64,000 nucleotides of DNA from Eubacteriaceae bacterium (GTDB lineage Bacteria; Bacillota; Clostridia; Lachnospirales; Lachnospiraceae): contig CAJTDQ010000003.1 in NCBI GenBank assembly GCA_910574895.1, positions 234,134 through 298,133 of the forward strand, read 5' to 3'. The translations under genes and the position numbers were made by a program. Below the pieces are notes generated by a model, which was not told where the DNA came from, did not search any database, and saw only the letters and a list, made by a program, of their open reading frames with translations. Below, in pieces: positions 17,101-26,763 of the stretch; position 1 is the first letter of the stretch; each line of letters opens with the position of its first letter.

Positions 17101-19528
17101 TGACAGTAATGTAAACAGTATTCCTTATATTGGAATGGTTTGGGGACTGGGTTATACCAATGGAACATACTTCTCTGGAAATCCATGCTGTATTATGGGA
17201 ATCCATATGTTGCCAGTTACACCAGCTATTACATATATGGGATGTGACAAAGAAGTTGCAGGAAAGATTTGGACAGAGTACGAAGAGGTGCAGAAAGCAT
17301 ATCAGAAGAAAGTCGCAGCAGAAGGTAATTCTGATCTAGAAGGCTGGTATCATATTCTCTGGCCTTATATGTCATTGAGTGATGCAGAGGGAGCAGCAAA
17401 ACGTTGGTCAGATGAATATACATCACATCTGAATAATAATGGAGATTATGTAGGTGGTGTGCTGTCAACAGATGAGATGTTTAACTCTTACTGGTACATA
17501 CAGAATATGTGTGCAAAAGGAAATATTTGTACAGAGGTATGGAGTAATAATTACACATCTTATCAGGTATTTGAAAAGACTATAAACGGTAAAACTACAT
17601 ATTCAGCACAGGTATGGAATCCAAGTGATGAGACAATTACAGTGAATTTTGTGAATGCAAAAGGAAGTCTGGGAAGCGTAAAGGTTCCAAAACATGCATT
17701 GGTATCTGTAGATCCAACAAAAAATGAGGATAAAACAAAAGATACCGAGTATGTGCCTTACGAAAGCAGGGATAAAGTTAATTCAGTTCCAGGAGTAATT
17801 GAGGCAGAAGACTATGATACAAACTTTGGATGCGAACCTACAACTGGCAATGAGGAAGGCGGCTACATTGGATGGATTGATGATGGGGATTCTCTCGTGT
17901 ATAACATCGAAGTAGACGAGGAAGCAGATTATGTTGTAGAATACAGAGTTCAATGTACTGACAGAAACAAGAATAGTGCAATTAAGTTAACCACAGACAA
18001 TGATAGCGATTATATTCTTACGACACCTTTAAGTAATGCTGTTGAAGGCTGGAAAAATGTTAAATCAGAGAAAACTGTTCATTTGAAAGCAGGAAGTTAT
18101 CAGATGAAACTATTGCTTGTAGATGGTGGATTTAACTTTAATTATATCAAGATATACAAAGAGGGAACAAAGCCACCGGTAGCACCAACAGATGATCTTA
18201 CAATGGCAGATTTGACAGGATACCCGGAAATATCATTAGATGGAGCGAAGGTAATTGATGTATCTTCTGTTCAGGGAAATAATACAGGAGATAAGATCAT
18301 TGATAAGGATTATAACAGCAGATGGGAATCTGTGGCAGCGGATCCACAGTATTTGACTATTGATTTGGGAAGAGTAGAAACAATCGGTGGAATCAAGATA
18401 TACTGGGAGACAGCCGCATCAAAAGATTATGTAATAGAGACATCAACAGACAATGAAAATTGGACCACAGTATTTACCAGAACAAATGGTAACGGTGGAC
18501 AGAAGAATGGGGATGAAAATAGAAGTTCAGGTCTTGAATCTATATCTTTCGCAAAGGTGACAGATGCAAGATATGTGAGAATATACTCAACAAAACGTGT
18601 TGGTGGATATGGAGTTTCTATATGGGAAGTGAAATTGTATGGAAGAGGAGCAGACCAGAAGGAGCAGTTAGATGTGCCAACAGTTTCAGCTACATTAAGT
18701 GGTGACAAGGTAACAGTAAACTGGAATACCGTAGATAATGCAGAGAAATATATAGTTTATAGAACTTCTCCTACGGCAACAAAGGCAGAGATTGCCATTG
18801 TGTCTAGTACAAGTTATGAAGATGCAGAACTTACCAGCTCAGGAAGATATACATATTATGTTGTTGCAGTTCCAAAAGCAGACAGTGAATATTATATGAA
18901 GAGTGGATATAGTAAGGCGTCAAATTCTATTACTTACAGCAAACAGGAACCACCAACAACAAAGCCGTTAATAGAACCGGATGAAACAACAACACCGAAA
19001 CCAAATACACCAGAAGAAATAACTACAAAACCACAAGGAACTACGGAAGTTTCCGAAACAACTACTGGAATGGCTACAACAACAAAACAAGATATAGTAG
19101 CTACGAATAATAATCCTAGTGTAAAAAATGGTTCCAGGTTTAAAGTCGGAAAATTGGTTTATAAAATAAAGAGTACAAAGAAAAAGACAGTTTCTGTTGT
19201 ATCTACAGTTAATAAAAAGGTTAAGAAAGTTTCTATTCCGAAGAAAGTAACTTATAAGAAGAGTTTTTATAAAGTTGTTGCAATTGAAAATAAGGCATTT
19301 AAGAATCGTAAGAGATTAATAAAAGTAACCATTGGCGCAAATATCAGAACCATAGGAAAGAAAGCTTTCTATAATTGTAAGAAGTTAAAGAAGATTATTA
19401 TTCGTTCTAAAAAGTTAAAGAAAGTTGGAAAGCAGGCATTTCGTAAGGTGAGGAAAAAAGTTTTCGTCAAAATTCCTAAAAAAATGAAAAAAAAAGTACA
19501 AAAAATTGTTAAAATCTGTTACAATTAA
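14128..19528 (+). pseudogene. Giant secreted GH81 endo-beta-1,3-glucanase, frameshifted at a G7 run
   Basis: Would cleave beta-1,3-glucan (laminarin, fungal or callose-type) outside the cell. Start 14128 follows AAAAGGAG. The first frame stops at 14392-14394. Removing one G from the run 14379-14385 restores one frame of about 1799 residues to 19528. Domains in the restored protein: signal peptide 1-36; F5/8 type C about 41-202 and 215-354; GH81 catalytic region about 371-1197 (TPIPSNDWWTS, LSDHHFLWAYF, GHSWAGGYGDNNSGNNQES with the catalytic Glu region); CBM6-like about 1221-1347 (VIEAEDYD); third F5/8 C about 1364-1510; FnIII about 1514-1602; Thr-rich linker; a Lys-rich BspA-type leucine-rich repeat tail about 1668-1799. 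Apart from the shift the frame is intact, so this may be phase variation, a recent mutation or a sequencing error. Confidence 0.85.
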
Positions 19529-19541
19529 ATAGTGAGTAACA

Positions 19542-19683
19542 GTAACAGTTCAGCCATCAGCTTGAAAATCCTACAGATTTTCAAGCTGTGGCTACTCACC
19601 ATATGATACAGAATAAATATAGCAAATTGTCTGCAAGTAGTCATTTGTTATATTTATTCTGTATCGCATGGCTGAATTGTTAC
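19542..19683 (+). repeat. Structured ~142-bp repeat, family R1, copy A
   Basis: Outer arms GTAACAGTTCAGCC (19542-19555) and GGCTGAATTGTTAC (19670-19683) pair. Inside are a hairpin (CAGCTTGAAAATC...GATTTTCAAGCTG) and a long second stem: CCAT-GATAC, then GAATAAATATA, CAAATTG, apical CTGCAAG, CATTTG, TATATTTATTC, GTATC-ATGG. A second copy is at 54041-54183 in the same orientation, with compensatory differences. It lies between the glucanase and a permease gene and could also act as terminator of the former. Confidence 0.8.
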
Positions 19684-19731
19684 AAATAATAAGAAAGGAA
19701 AAGTATAGCAGAGCTATACGAAAGAGGAAAA

Positions 19732-21159
19732 ATGTTTGAAAAAATCTTTAAACTCAAGGACAACAATACTTCTGTCAGAACAGAAGTCGTTGCAGGATTA
19801 ACAACATTTATGACAATGGCTTACATTATCGCGCTGAACCCTAATTTATTAACAGGTTTTGGTGCAGAGGGTGTGGAACTTTGGAATGGTGTTTTCCTTG
19901 CAACATGTATTGCTTCAGCAGTTGGTATGTTTGTTATGGCATTTGTAGCTAACAAACCATTTGCTATGGCACCAGGTATGGGACTGAACAGTTTCTTTGC
20001 TGTTGTAGTTGCCAATATTGCGGCAATTACAGGTATGACCTATGTTGCATCATTCCAGGCTGCCCTTTGTATTATTTTAATCGAAGGTGTGGTTTTCTTA
20101 ATTCTTTCTGTATTGAATGTACGTGAAAAGATTGTTGAGGCGATTCCACTTGGGGTCAGACTTGGTATTGCACCAGCTATTGGTTTGATGTTAATGAACA
20201 TTGGTTTAGGGTCCAATGCAGGTGTATATAATTCAGAAGGAAATTGTTTCTATGTAATGAGAGATTTCTTTGGTGCATTAACACCTAGCCTTGCAAAGAG
20301 TAATATGGCTGATGGATATAATCCAATGGTCTTAACAGTTGCAACAATGTTTATTGGATTGTTTGTAATTATTATTCTGGCACAGAAGGGTGTTAAGGCA
20401 GCAGTTATTCTTGGAATGTTGATATCAAGTGTGGTTTACTGGGCAGGAGAAGCAATCTTCTTTAAGATAAATCCATTTGAAGGTCTTAAAACAGCATCAT
20501 GGTTACCACCTTTTGGTGATATGGCAAGTACAACATTGTTTAAGTTTAACTTTAGTGGATTATTAGATGTTGGAGTATTTACAGTTGTTACATTGATTAT
20601 CACATTCTGTATTATTGATATGTTTGATACTATTGGAACATTAGTAGGTACAGCCAGCCGTGCAGGAATGTTAGATAAAGAAGGAAAGATGCCTAAGATG
20701 AAAGAAGCTTTACTTGCAGATGCAGTAGGTACTGTTGCAGGTTCTATGACTGGTACATCAACAGTTACTACATTCGTAGAATCAGCTTCTGGTGTTGAGG
20801 CAGGTGGTCGTACAGGTCTTACAGCTTTAACAACAGGTATTATTTTCTTGGCATGTATCTTTATAGCACCGGTTGCAGCAATTATTCCACCGGCAGCTAC
20901 ATCAGCAGCATTGATTTACGTTGGTGTATTGATGATTACAGGATTAAAGAACATTGACTTTAGTGATATTGCACAGGTAGTTCCAGTTGCAATTATGCTT
21001 CTTGCAATGCCTATTTCAGGTTCTATTGGACATGCAATTGGTTTAGGACTTATTTCATATACAGTTATTAAAGTATTTACAGGAAAAGCAAAAGAGGTAT
21101 CTATACTTACATATGTTATTTCATTAATATTCCTGATTAAGTTCTTCTTAGTTGTATAA
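19732..21159 (+). CDS. NCS2 family purine permease (AzgA/PbuG-like)
   Basis: A 475-residue integral membrane transporter of nucleobases (adenine, hypoxanthine or guanine), probably H+-coupled. The N-terminus (VVAGLTTFMTMAYIIALNPNLL) and the FAMAPGMGLNSFFA, IIDMFDTIGTLVG and GTSTVTTFVESASGVEAGGRTGL blocks are characteristic of the AzgA-like branch of NCS2, with about 12-13 hydrophobic segments. AAAGAGGAAAA precedes the ATG, and a small stem (GTATAGC/GCTATAC, 19703-19719) sits just before it. I see no purine riboswitch upstream. It is flanked by repeat R1 and a terminator, so it is monocistronic. Confidence 0.9.
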   Translation: MFEKIFKLKDNNTSVRTEVVAGLTTFMTMAYIIALNPNLLTGFGAEGVELWNGVFLATCIASAVGMFVMAFVANKPFAMAPGMGLNSFFAVVVANIAAITGMTYVASFQAALCIILIEGVVFLILSVLNVREKIVEAIPLGVRLGIAPAIGLMLMNIGLGSNAGVYNSEGNCFYVMRDFFGALTPSLAKSNMADGYNPMVLTVATMFIGLFVIIILAQKGVKAAVILGMLISSVVYWAGEAIFFKINPFEGLKTASWLPPFGDMASTTLFKFNFSGLLDVGVFTVVTLIITFCIIDMFDTIGTLVGTASRAGMLDKEGKMPKMKEALLADAVGTVAGSMTGTSTVTTFVESASGVEAGGRTGLTALTTGIIFLACIFIAPVAAIIPPAATSAALIYVGVLMITGLKNIDFSDIAQVVPVAIMLLAMPISGSIGHAIGLGLISYTVIKVFTGKAKEVSILTYVISLIFLIKFFLVV

Positions 21160-21192
21160 TAGATAATAAAATTGAATATAGAAAATAAATGG

Positions 21193-21222
21193 GAGTCTCC
21201 TTTTACAAAAGGGGACTCTTTT
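21193..21222 (+). terminator. Intrinsic terminator after the permease gene
   Basis: GAGTCTCCTTTT (21193-21204) pairs with AAAAGGGGACTC (21207-21218), followed by TTTT. Confidence 0.85.
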
Positions 21223-21302
21223 GATATGATATAGAATAAAGATGGAAAAATGAGGAATAAGGATTTTTCAATATGTAATAATATAAGTATAAGGAGAATG
21301 TA

Positions 21303-22421
21303 ATGAATCTAGAATGGAAACAGTGTTTTAGAATTGGCGTAACGTTGTTTATTTTATATCTTTGCACAATATACTGGAAAGTTGTGATGAATACGTTAGG
21401 GGTTGTATTAAACAGCATTACACCAATTATTATTGGTATATGTCTGGCATATATGATTAATTTGTTAATGGGATTTTTTGAAAGGTCTTTTTTTCCAAAT
21501 GGTTTTAAAGGAAAAATTAATGAATATAAACGTACTATTTGTATGATTTTATCTGTGGTAATTACAGTAGGATTTGTAGTGCTGGTTATTTATATGATTA
21601 TACCGGAATTAGTGAAATGTATTACAACATTTACAGAGCAACTTCCGTCTTTGGTTAACGATGTTTCTCAAAATAAATTAATACAAAAATTAATTCCGGA
21701 AAATGCCTTAAATACATTGAAGGATTTAGATTGGACTGCTTATTTTGATAAAGCAAGTAAATTTTTATTTACAGGAGTAGGTGGTGCAGTTACTACAGTA
21801 GCTAATGTAGCAAGTTCTGTGGCATCAATTGTATTTACGATTCTTATGGGGATTATTTTTTCTTTTTATATATTAACAAGTAAAGAAAAGCTTGTGGCAC
21901 AGATAAAAAGAGTTTCTAACGTTGTTTTGAAAGAGAAGATTACAGAAAAAATGTCTGGTTATATTCATGTTATGGATGATTGCTTTCATAGTTATATTAT
22001 TGGAAAACTATTGGATGCAGTGATTATAGGTGCAATGTGTGCTGTTGTAATGTTGATATTTAGAATGCCCTATGTGGCTATGATTTCCACACTGATAGGT
22101 TTTACAGCTTTGATTCCCGTAGTAGGTGCTTATGTAGGTACCGGGATTGGTGCATTTATGATGCTTACTGTTTCACCAGTAAAAGCGCTAGTGTTTATTA
22201 TCATTATTTTGGCTGTTCAGTTAGTTGAGGGAAATCTAATCTATCCAAAGATTATGGGCTCATCCCTAGGACTTCCGGGAATCTGGGTGCTGGCAGCAGT
22301 AACAATAGGAGGAAGTACTTTTGGAATTCTTGGTATGTTGATTGGTGTTCCGGTATTTGCAACCATATATAAGATAGCAGGAGAAGGTGTAAGAAAAAGA
22401 GAGCAAAAAAGAAAGTTCTAG
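21303..22421 (+). CDS. AI-2E family transporter
   Basis: A 372-residue polytopic membrane protein of the AI-2E (PF01594-type) family. Hydrophobic segments lie near residues 10-55, 65-90, 150-185, 225-265 and 300-360. Family blocks include the long soluble segment with FTEQLPSLVND, the DDCFHSYIIGKLLDA motif, GFTALIPVVGAYVGTGIGAF and the C-terminal LIYPKIMGSSLGLPGIWVL and GMLIGVPVFATIY. Members export small molecules or act as Na+/H+ antiporters; the substrate here is unknown. AAGGAG at 21291-21296 sets the start. A strong terminator follows. Confidence 0.88.
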   Translation: MNLEWKQCFRIGVTLFILYLCTIYWKVVMNTLGVVLNSITPIIIGICLAYMINLLMGFFERSFFPNGFKGKINEYKRTICMILSVVITVGFVVLVIYMIIPELVKCITTFTEQLPSLVNDVSQNKLIQKLIPENALNTLKDLDWTAYFDKASKFLFTGVGGAVTTVANVASSVASIVFTILMGIIFSFYILTSKEKLVAQIKRVSNVVLKEKITEKMSGYIHVMDDCFHSYIIGKLLDAVIIGAMCAVVMLIFRMPYVAMISTLIGFTALIPVVGAYVGTGIGAFMMLTVSPVKALVFIIIILAVQLVEGNLIYPKIMGSSLGLPGIWVLAAVTIGGSTFGILGMLIGVPVFATIYKIAGEGVRKREQKRKF

Positions 22422-22427
22422 GTAGAT

Positions 22428-22468
22428 AACTTTGCCCAAAGCGATGATAATCAGCTTTGGGCAAAGTT
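22428..22468 (+). terminator. Strong bidirectional terminator between convergent genes
   Basis: AACTTTGCCCAAAGC (22428-22442) pairs perfectly over 15 bp with GCTTTGGGCAAAGTT (22454-22468). It separates the AI-2E gene from the convergent HAD gene and can serve both. Confidence 0.85.
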
Positions 22469-22497
22469 TATTTAGAAGAACAGTTTTTGAGATAAAA

Positions 22498-23265
22498 CTA
22501 ATTTTCCTGTTCGATAATTTCTATGGCTTGTGCAATATCGTCTACTAAATAAGCAGCTTGTTGTTTTACTGGTTCTGGTGAACAATGAAAAGTAAAAGGA
22601 ACATCAACTTTTTGCAACATAGGCAGATCATTGTAGGAGTCTCCGATACCATAAATTTTATCAAGGTTATAATATTTTTTAATAAGTTCAATCCCGGTTC
22701 CCTTAGAATTTCCTTTTAAAACAATATCAACATTGGTAGAATTCTGATAACCTACAATAATATCTCCATATTTTGAATTAAGTTCAGTACGTAGATTATA
22801 TGATTCTTCCAAAGTATTTAAAACATAAGAAATAGCGATAAATTCTAAATCATCCATTTCGTCTATAGACTGATAAATATCTGTATCCACATTATAAATT
22901 TTCTTTTGAATACAACAAAAACTTTTTTCTGTTACAAATAGTGGACTATAATTATATTTATTCTTAAAAAGTAAATACATGTCTTTTATAGTAGAAAAAG
23001 GAATGACAGCTTTGTGTAAAGTTTTATAATCTTTGTCTAAAATAACTGCTCCAGATGCAAGAATATAAAAGTCAAAGCTAATAATATCTTTGGCATCGAA
23101 AAAAACATCAAAGAGTGCACGACCGGTGCATAAACCAAAAAGATTTCCTTTTGCCTGAAAATCTTCTATCTTTTCTATATCGGTTTTTTTTATATAACCC
23201 TCGCCATCGTTGCGGAAATCGCGAAAAAATAGAGTGTTATCAAAATCGCTTGCTAATATTTTCAT
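22498..23265 (-). CDS. HAD family hydrolase (Cof-type)
   Basis: A 255-residue haloacid-dehalogenase phosphatase of the Cof (type IIB cap) group. Catalytic Asp7 and Asp9 are in DFDNTLF, the motif II/III region contains KGNSKGTGIELIKKYY, and the motif IV acids are in GIGDSYNDLPML. Such enzymes dephosphorylate sugar phosphates and related metabolites in the cytosol. AAGGAGG lies just ahead of the start. It is divergent from the first MATE gene, so it may belong to the glycated-amine locus, but that link is only by position. Confidence 0.85.
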   Translation of the reverse strand: MKILASDFDNTLFFRDFRNDGEGYIKKTDIEKIEDFQAKGNLFGLCTGRALFDVFFDAKDIISFDFYILASGAVILDKDYKTLHKAVIPFSTIKDMYLLFKNKYNYSPLFVTEKSFCCIQKKIYNVDTDIYQSIDEMDDLEFIAISYVLNTLEESYNLRTELNSKYGDIIVGYQNSTNVDIVLKGNSKGTGIELIKKYYNLDKIYGIGDSYNDLPMLQKVDVPFTFHCSPEPVKQQAAYLVDDIAQAIEIIEQEN

Positions 23266-23367
23266 TGAATACCTCCTTGTAGTATATAAATAGTGAAAGA
23301 ACTGTAATTAAATTATAAGCGTAAAGATTATTTATTTCATCATAAATATGTAATAAAAACTTCTTAC

Positions 23368-23396
23368 TTGAAATAGTATAACATAACTGGTATACT
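23368..23396 (+). promoter_or_regulatory. Promoter of MATE-frlD-SIS-MATE unit with ACTGG-TAT motif
   Basis: TTGAAA (23368-23373), 17-bp spacer, TATACT (23391-23396). The -10 is immediately preceded by AACTGG, the word shared with the promoters at 28303, 30690 and 39733. Confidence 0.7.
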
Positions 23397-23454
23397 AATA
23401 TCAAGAATTGGAATGTAAATAAAACCAAAAATAAAAATGAAAGTAGGTGAAATT

Positions 23455-24801
23455 ATGCCATCCGGCAGAAAGGTATTCCTGAAGGAGTTTTTTGTTTTAG
23501 CACTTCCTATCATGCTACAGCAATTATCAGGAACTATCTTAAATATTTGTGACACAATTATGGTAGGAAGAATATCTGATAAAGCGATAAGTGCTGTAAC
23601 TGTAGCAAATAAAACATATTTAATATACGCACTGTTTATCTTTGGAATAACCAGCGGAATTATGATGTTTATGAGTCAGTATTATGGTGCTGAAAAATTT
23701 GGATTTGCAAAAAATACATTAAAATTTGGTTTAGAAGTATGTATTATCATTGCGGCAATATTTGTCATTGCAATTGTGTTATTTCCACAGTTTTTTATAC
23801 ATATTTTTGTAAACGGAAAAGAGATTTTATATTTAGGTACAAGATATATAAAAATTGTGGTATGGTCTTATATTCCTATGGCATTAAGCCAAATGCTTGC
23901 TGTATATTTCAGAGTGTTCAAAAAACAAAATATTCCTGGAATTATGAGTGTTATTTCTGTAGGGTTGAATATTATGTTTAATTACATGCTGATATATGGA
24001 AAATTGGGAATGCCAAGATTAGGAATTGAAGGGGCAGCACTTGCAACAACAGCAGCCCGATATATTGAGTTTAGTGTTTTATTTATGATTCTAATATTGT
24101 TCCATAATGGAAAAGAAATTTTTACGGCAAATAATATTAAATTAAATCTTGCAAAGAAGATAGAGATTATCAGAAAGACCATTCCACTGATGTTTAATGA
24201 AGGTATGTGGGCGATTGCTCTTAGTTTAGTCTTCAGGAATTATTGCCGTGTTAGTGAGACATATATTCCAGCGATAACAGTAGTAGATAATGTTTTTGAC
24301 TTACTAAATGTAGCATTTTATGGTTGTTCTGTAGCAGCAGGAATTGTAATAGGTAAGGTTCTTGGAAGTGGGGACATGAAAAAAGCATGGAGTACCTCTA
24401 AAAAATTAATTGCTATATGTCTTGTAACAAGTATTACAGGGGCAGTGCTGATTTGTACTCTTTCTGGAATCCTGCCAAGGTTTTTCTCATTGACAGGAAA
24501 TGTCTTTACAATGGCGACTACATTATTACTCATGAAAGCGATGTTTGGATGGACACAAGGATATAGTGAAACAATCTATTATATTATTAGGGCCGGTGGA
24601 GATGTAAAAGCAGTATTAGTAATTGATGGCTTATTTATGTTATATGGACCATTTTTAATGAGCACAATTGTTTCTTATGGAACAAATTGGCCAATACAGA
24701 TTGTATATTTATGTACAGAAGCAACTTATATTATAAAAATAATTGTTGCCACGTATTTTTATAGAAAAAAGAAATGGTGCAGGAATTTAACAGAGGAATA
24801 A
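23455..24801 (+). CDS. MATE family transporter, copy 1
   Basis: A 448-residue, 12-segment membrane transporter of the multidrug and toxin extrusion family (VLALPIMLQQLSGTILNICDTIMVGRIS at the N-terminus). I prefer the ATG at 23455, preceded by AGGTGA, over the in-frame ATG at 23437 that has no ribosome site. It is the first gene of a unit with a fructoselysine-kinase-like gene and a SIS gene. It is closely related to the MATE gene at 26720 (shared GITSGIMMFMSQYYGAE-like and FNEG blocks), so the pair arose by duplication. MATE proteins normally export; here one may export the freed amine or move the glycated substrate, which is inference. Confidence 0.85.
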   Translation: MPSGRKVFLKEFFVLALPIMLQQLSGTILNICDTIMVGRISDKAISAVTVANKTYLIYALFIFGITSGIMMFMSQYYGAEKFGFAKNTLKFGLEVCIIIAAIFVIAIVLFPQFFIHIFVNGKEILYLGTRYIKIVVWSYIPMALSQMLAVYFRVFKKQNIPGIMSVISVGLNIMFNYMLIYGKLGMPRLGIEGAALATTAARYIEFSVLFMILILFHNGKEIFTANNIKLNLAKKIEIIRKTIPLMFNEGMWAIALSLVFRNYCRVSETYIPAITVVDNVFDLLNVAFYGCSVAAGIVIGKVLGSGDMKKAWSTSKKLIAICLVTSITGAVLICTLSGILPRFFSLTGNVFTMATTLLLMKAMFGWTQGYSETIYYIIRAGGDVKAVLVIDGLFMLYGPFLMSTIVSYGTNWPIQIVYLCTEATYIIKIIVATYFYRKKKWCRNLTEE

Positions 24802-24845
24802 AGTTTAAGAAATAGCAGAGTTGTGATAAAGAGGTGTTATAGATT

Positions 24846-25631
24846 ATGGTAAAGATAGGAGCAGTAGGTGATAATTGTGTAGATATGTATGACAACATTG
24901 GAGAACTGCATGTTGGAGGTAATCCAGTGAATGTTGCAGTATATATTAAGAGGTTAGGGGGAGAAGCTGGTTATGCAGGTGTTGTAGGAAACGATGGATA
25001 TGGAAGATGGGTAAAGGAACAGTTGAATGAAAAAGGTGTGGATGTTTCTATGGTAAAAACCATTGAGGGAAGTACTGCAATTAGTCATATTGATTTAATT
25101 GATAAGGAAAGAGTATTTGGAAAGTATGAAGAAGGAGTATTACCAGAATTGACTTTAACAGAAGAAGAATTAGACAGACTGGCAGAATGTGATATTGTAG
25201 TGAGCAGTGTTTGGAGTTATGCAGAAAGTTATTTTGAGCGATTGAAAAGACTTGGAGCAATAACAGCTATGGATTTTTCTACAGAATTAGACTCTGAAGT
25301 TATAGATGTGGTGGGGCCGTATTTAGATTATGCATTCTTTTCTTTTGAAGAGGGGAATATGGAACTTGAGGAATTTATGAAAGATATTTTTGAGCGAATC
25401 TGTGGAATGGTGATTGTTACCAGAGGAGAAGAAGGAAGTGTTGCTTATGATGGAGAAGAATTTGTTTATCATGGAATAGAACCTTGTGAGGTAGTAGATA
25501 CTTTAGGGGCAGGTGATAGTTTTATTGCAGGTTTTTTATATGGAATGGCAGAAGGATTGTCCATTAAGGATAGTATGATAAAAGGTGCAAAAAACAGTAG
25601 CGTTACGATTGGATATAAAGGTGCATGGTAA
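24846..25631 (+). CDS. frlD: Fructoselysine 6-kinase-like PfkB family kinase
   Basis: Phosphorylates an Amadori compound (fructoselysine type) with ATP at the sugar C6. The 261-residue length equals that of Escherichia coli FrlD, and several blocks match it from memory: GDNCVDMY near the start, GGNPVNVAVY, RVFGKYEEGV, and the ending GYKGAW. The PfkB signature DTLGAGDSFIAGF holds the catalytic base Asp224. AGAGGTG precedes the ATG. Its neighbours are two MATE transporters and SIS-domain proteins that fit the deglycase step. Exact amine specificity cannot be read from sequence. Confidence 0.85.
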   Translation: MVKIGAVGDNCVDMYDNIGELHVGGNPVNVAVYIKRLGGEAGYAGVVGNDGYGRWVKEQLNEKGVDVSMVKTIEGSTAISHIDLIDKERVFGKYEEGVLPELTLTEEELDRLAECDIVVSSVWSYAESYFERLKRLGAITAMDFSTELDSEVIDVVGPYLDYAFFSFEEGNMELEEFMKDIFERICGMVIVTRGEEGSVAYDGEEFVYHGIEPCEVVDTLGAGDSFIAGFLYGMAEGLSIKDSMIKGAKNSSVTIGYKGAW

Positions 25632-25653
25632 ATAAGAAAGGGAGTTGAAATAT

Positions 25654-26763
25654 ATGGAAAAGGATATGCAGTATTATGTAAAAATATCAAATGAAGTAAT
25701 GTTAAAAAATGTTGGAATAAGAAAGGAACTGACAAAAGAATTGGTTGATAAATATCTAGAATCAGATCAAAAGGATATATGCATCATAGCATCGGGTTCC
25801 TCTCTTAATGCAGCACTTACAGCGGAACTGTTTATGAGTAAATATTTAGAAGTAGGAGTTACTGTATTTAGTCCAACAGAATATATGAATTACAGAAAAA
25901 AATTGGTAAAAGATAACTTTATGATTGTTATTTCTCAAAGTGGATGCAGTACTAATATTATTGAAGCAGTAGTAGACATGAAAAAGAATGGTATTCATCC
26001 AGTGGCATTAACAGGTGATATAAACGGCAGTTTGAAAGATTATGTGGACACATTGATAGAATATGGTGTAGGTAATGAAACAGTAGGATATGTAACATTG
26101 GGAATGACGACGCTGATAGAATATCTTATGTTATTTACATTAGAAACAGCCTTCTGTAAAGGCAGTATTTCCGAAAAAGAATATACTAAAATTGTGCAGG
26201 ATATTAATGTCTGCTGTAAAGTCAACAAAGATGCATATCAGAAGGCCGTAAAGTTTACCAAAAAGTATTATAAAGAGTTGTTTCAAATGGATCGTGCAAT
26301 TATTGTGGCAGATGGTGCGAATATGGGAATTGCTAGAGAAGCAAGTCTGAAATTTGGTGAAACTTTAAAAATCCCAGTATTATACTGTGAAAGTGAAGAG
26401 TATGTCCATGGTCCTAATATGCAGTTGACGCCGGAATATTCTGTATTTTTTATTGATACAAATCCCAAAACAGATAGAATGTATGATATTTTTAAAGCGA
26501 CAGGGAAAGTGATAAGACATACATATTTAGTAACTAATAAAGAAGTTGAGGTGGCAGAAAATGTGTTACATGTTACAGCAGATGTTATTCCGGAAGTAAC
26601 GCCTTTATTTACAGTGGTGTTATTTCAGTATATTTGTGCAAATGTGACGATAGAAAAAAATAATTTTAGATGTCACCCGTTTTTTGATGAATTTGAAAAG
26701 GCAATAAAAATAAAAACCGATGAATATGAAGAAAGATATAAAGCAAAACAGGAACAACAATAG
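25654..26763 (+). CDS. SIS-domain protein, putative fructosamine/glucosamine-type 6-phosphate deglycase
   Basis: A 369-residue protein with two SIS (sugar isomerase) domains, as in GlmS C-terminal halves and Amadori 6-phosphate deglycases. SIS 1 has IASGSSLNAA and ISQSGCSTNIIEAV (phosphosugar-binding Ser/Thr loop), SIS 2 has ADGANMGIAREASLKFGE and the substrate Glu/His stretch EEYVHGPN. I use the ATG at 25654 (GGGAG at 25640-25644), not the TTG at 25645. It follows the kinase by 22 nt, so it should act on the kinase product, releasing hexose 6-phosphate and the amine. It is distinct from the two FrlB-like proteins further on. Its end overlaps the next gene by 44 bp. Confidence 0.75.
   Translation: MEKDMQYYVKISNEVMLKNVGIRKELTKELVDKYLESDQKDICIIASGSSLNAALTAELFMSKYLEVGVTVFSPTEYMNYRKKLVKDNFMIVISQSGCSTNIIEAVVDMKKNGIHPVALTGDINGSLKDYVDTLIEYGVGNETVGYVTLGMTTLIEYLMLFTLETAFCKGSISEKEYTKIVQDINVCCKVNKDAYQKAVKFTKKYYKELFQMDRAIIVADGANMGIAREASLKFGETLKIPVLYCESEEYVHGPNMQLTPEYSVFFIDTNPKTDRMYDIFKATGKVIRHTYLVTNKEVEVAENVLHVTADVIPEVTPLFTVVLFQYICANVTIEKNNFRCHPFFDEFEKAIKIKTDEYEERYKAKQEQQ

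Noticed and set aside
19529..19731. Purine riboswitch ahead of the NCS2 permease
   Set aside because: The gap is filled by repeat R1 and a small stem; the conserved purine aptamer core is not seen.
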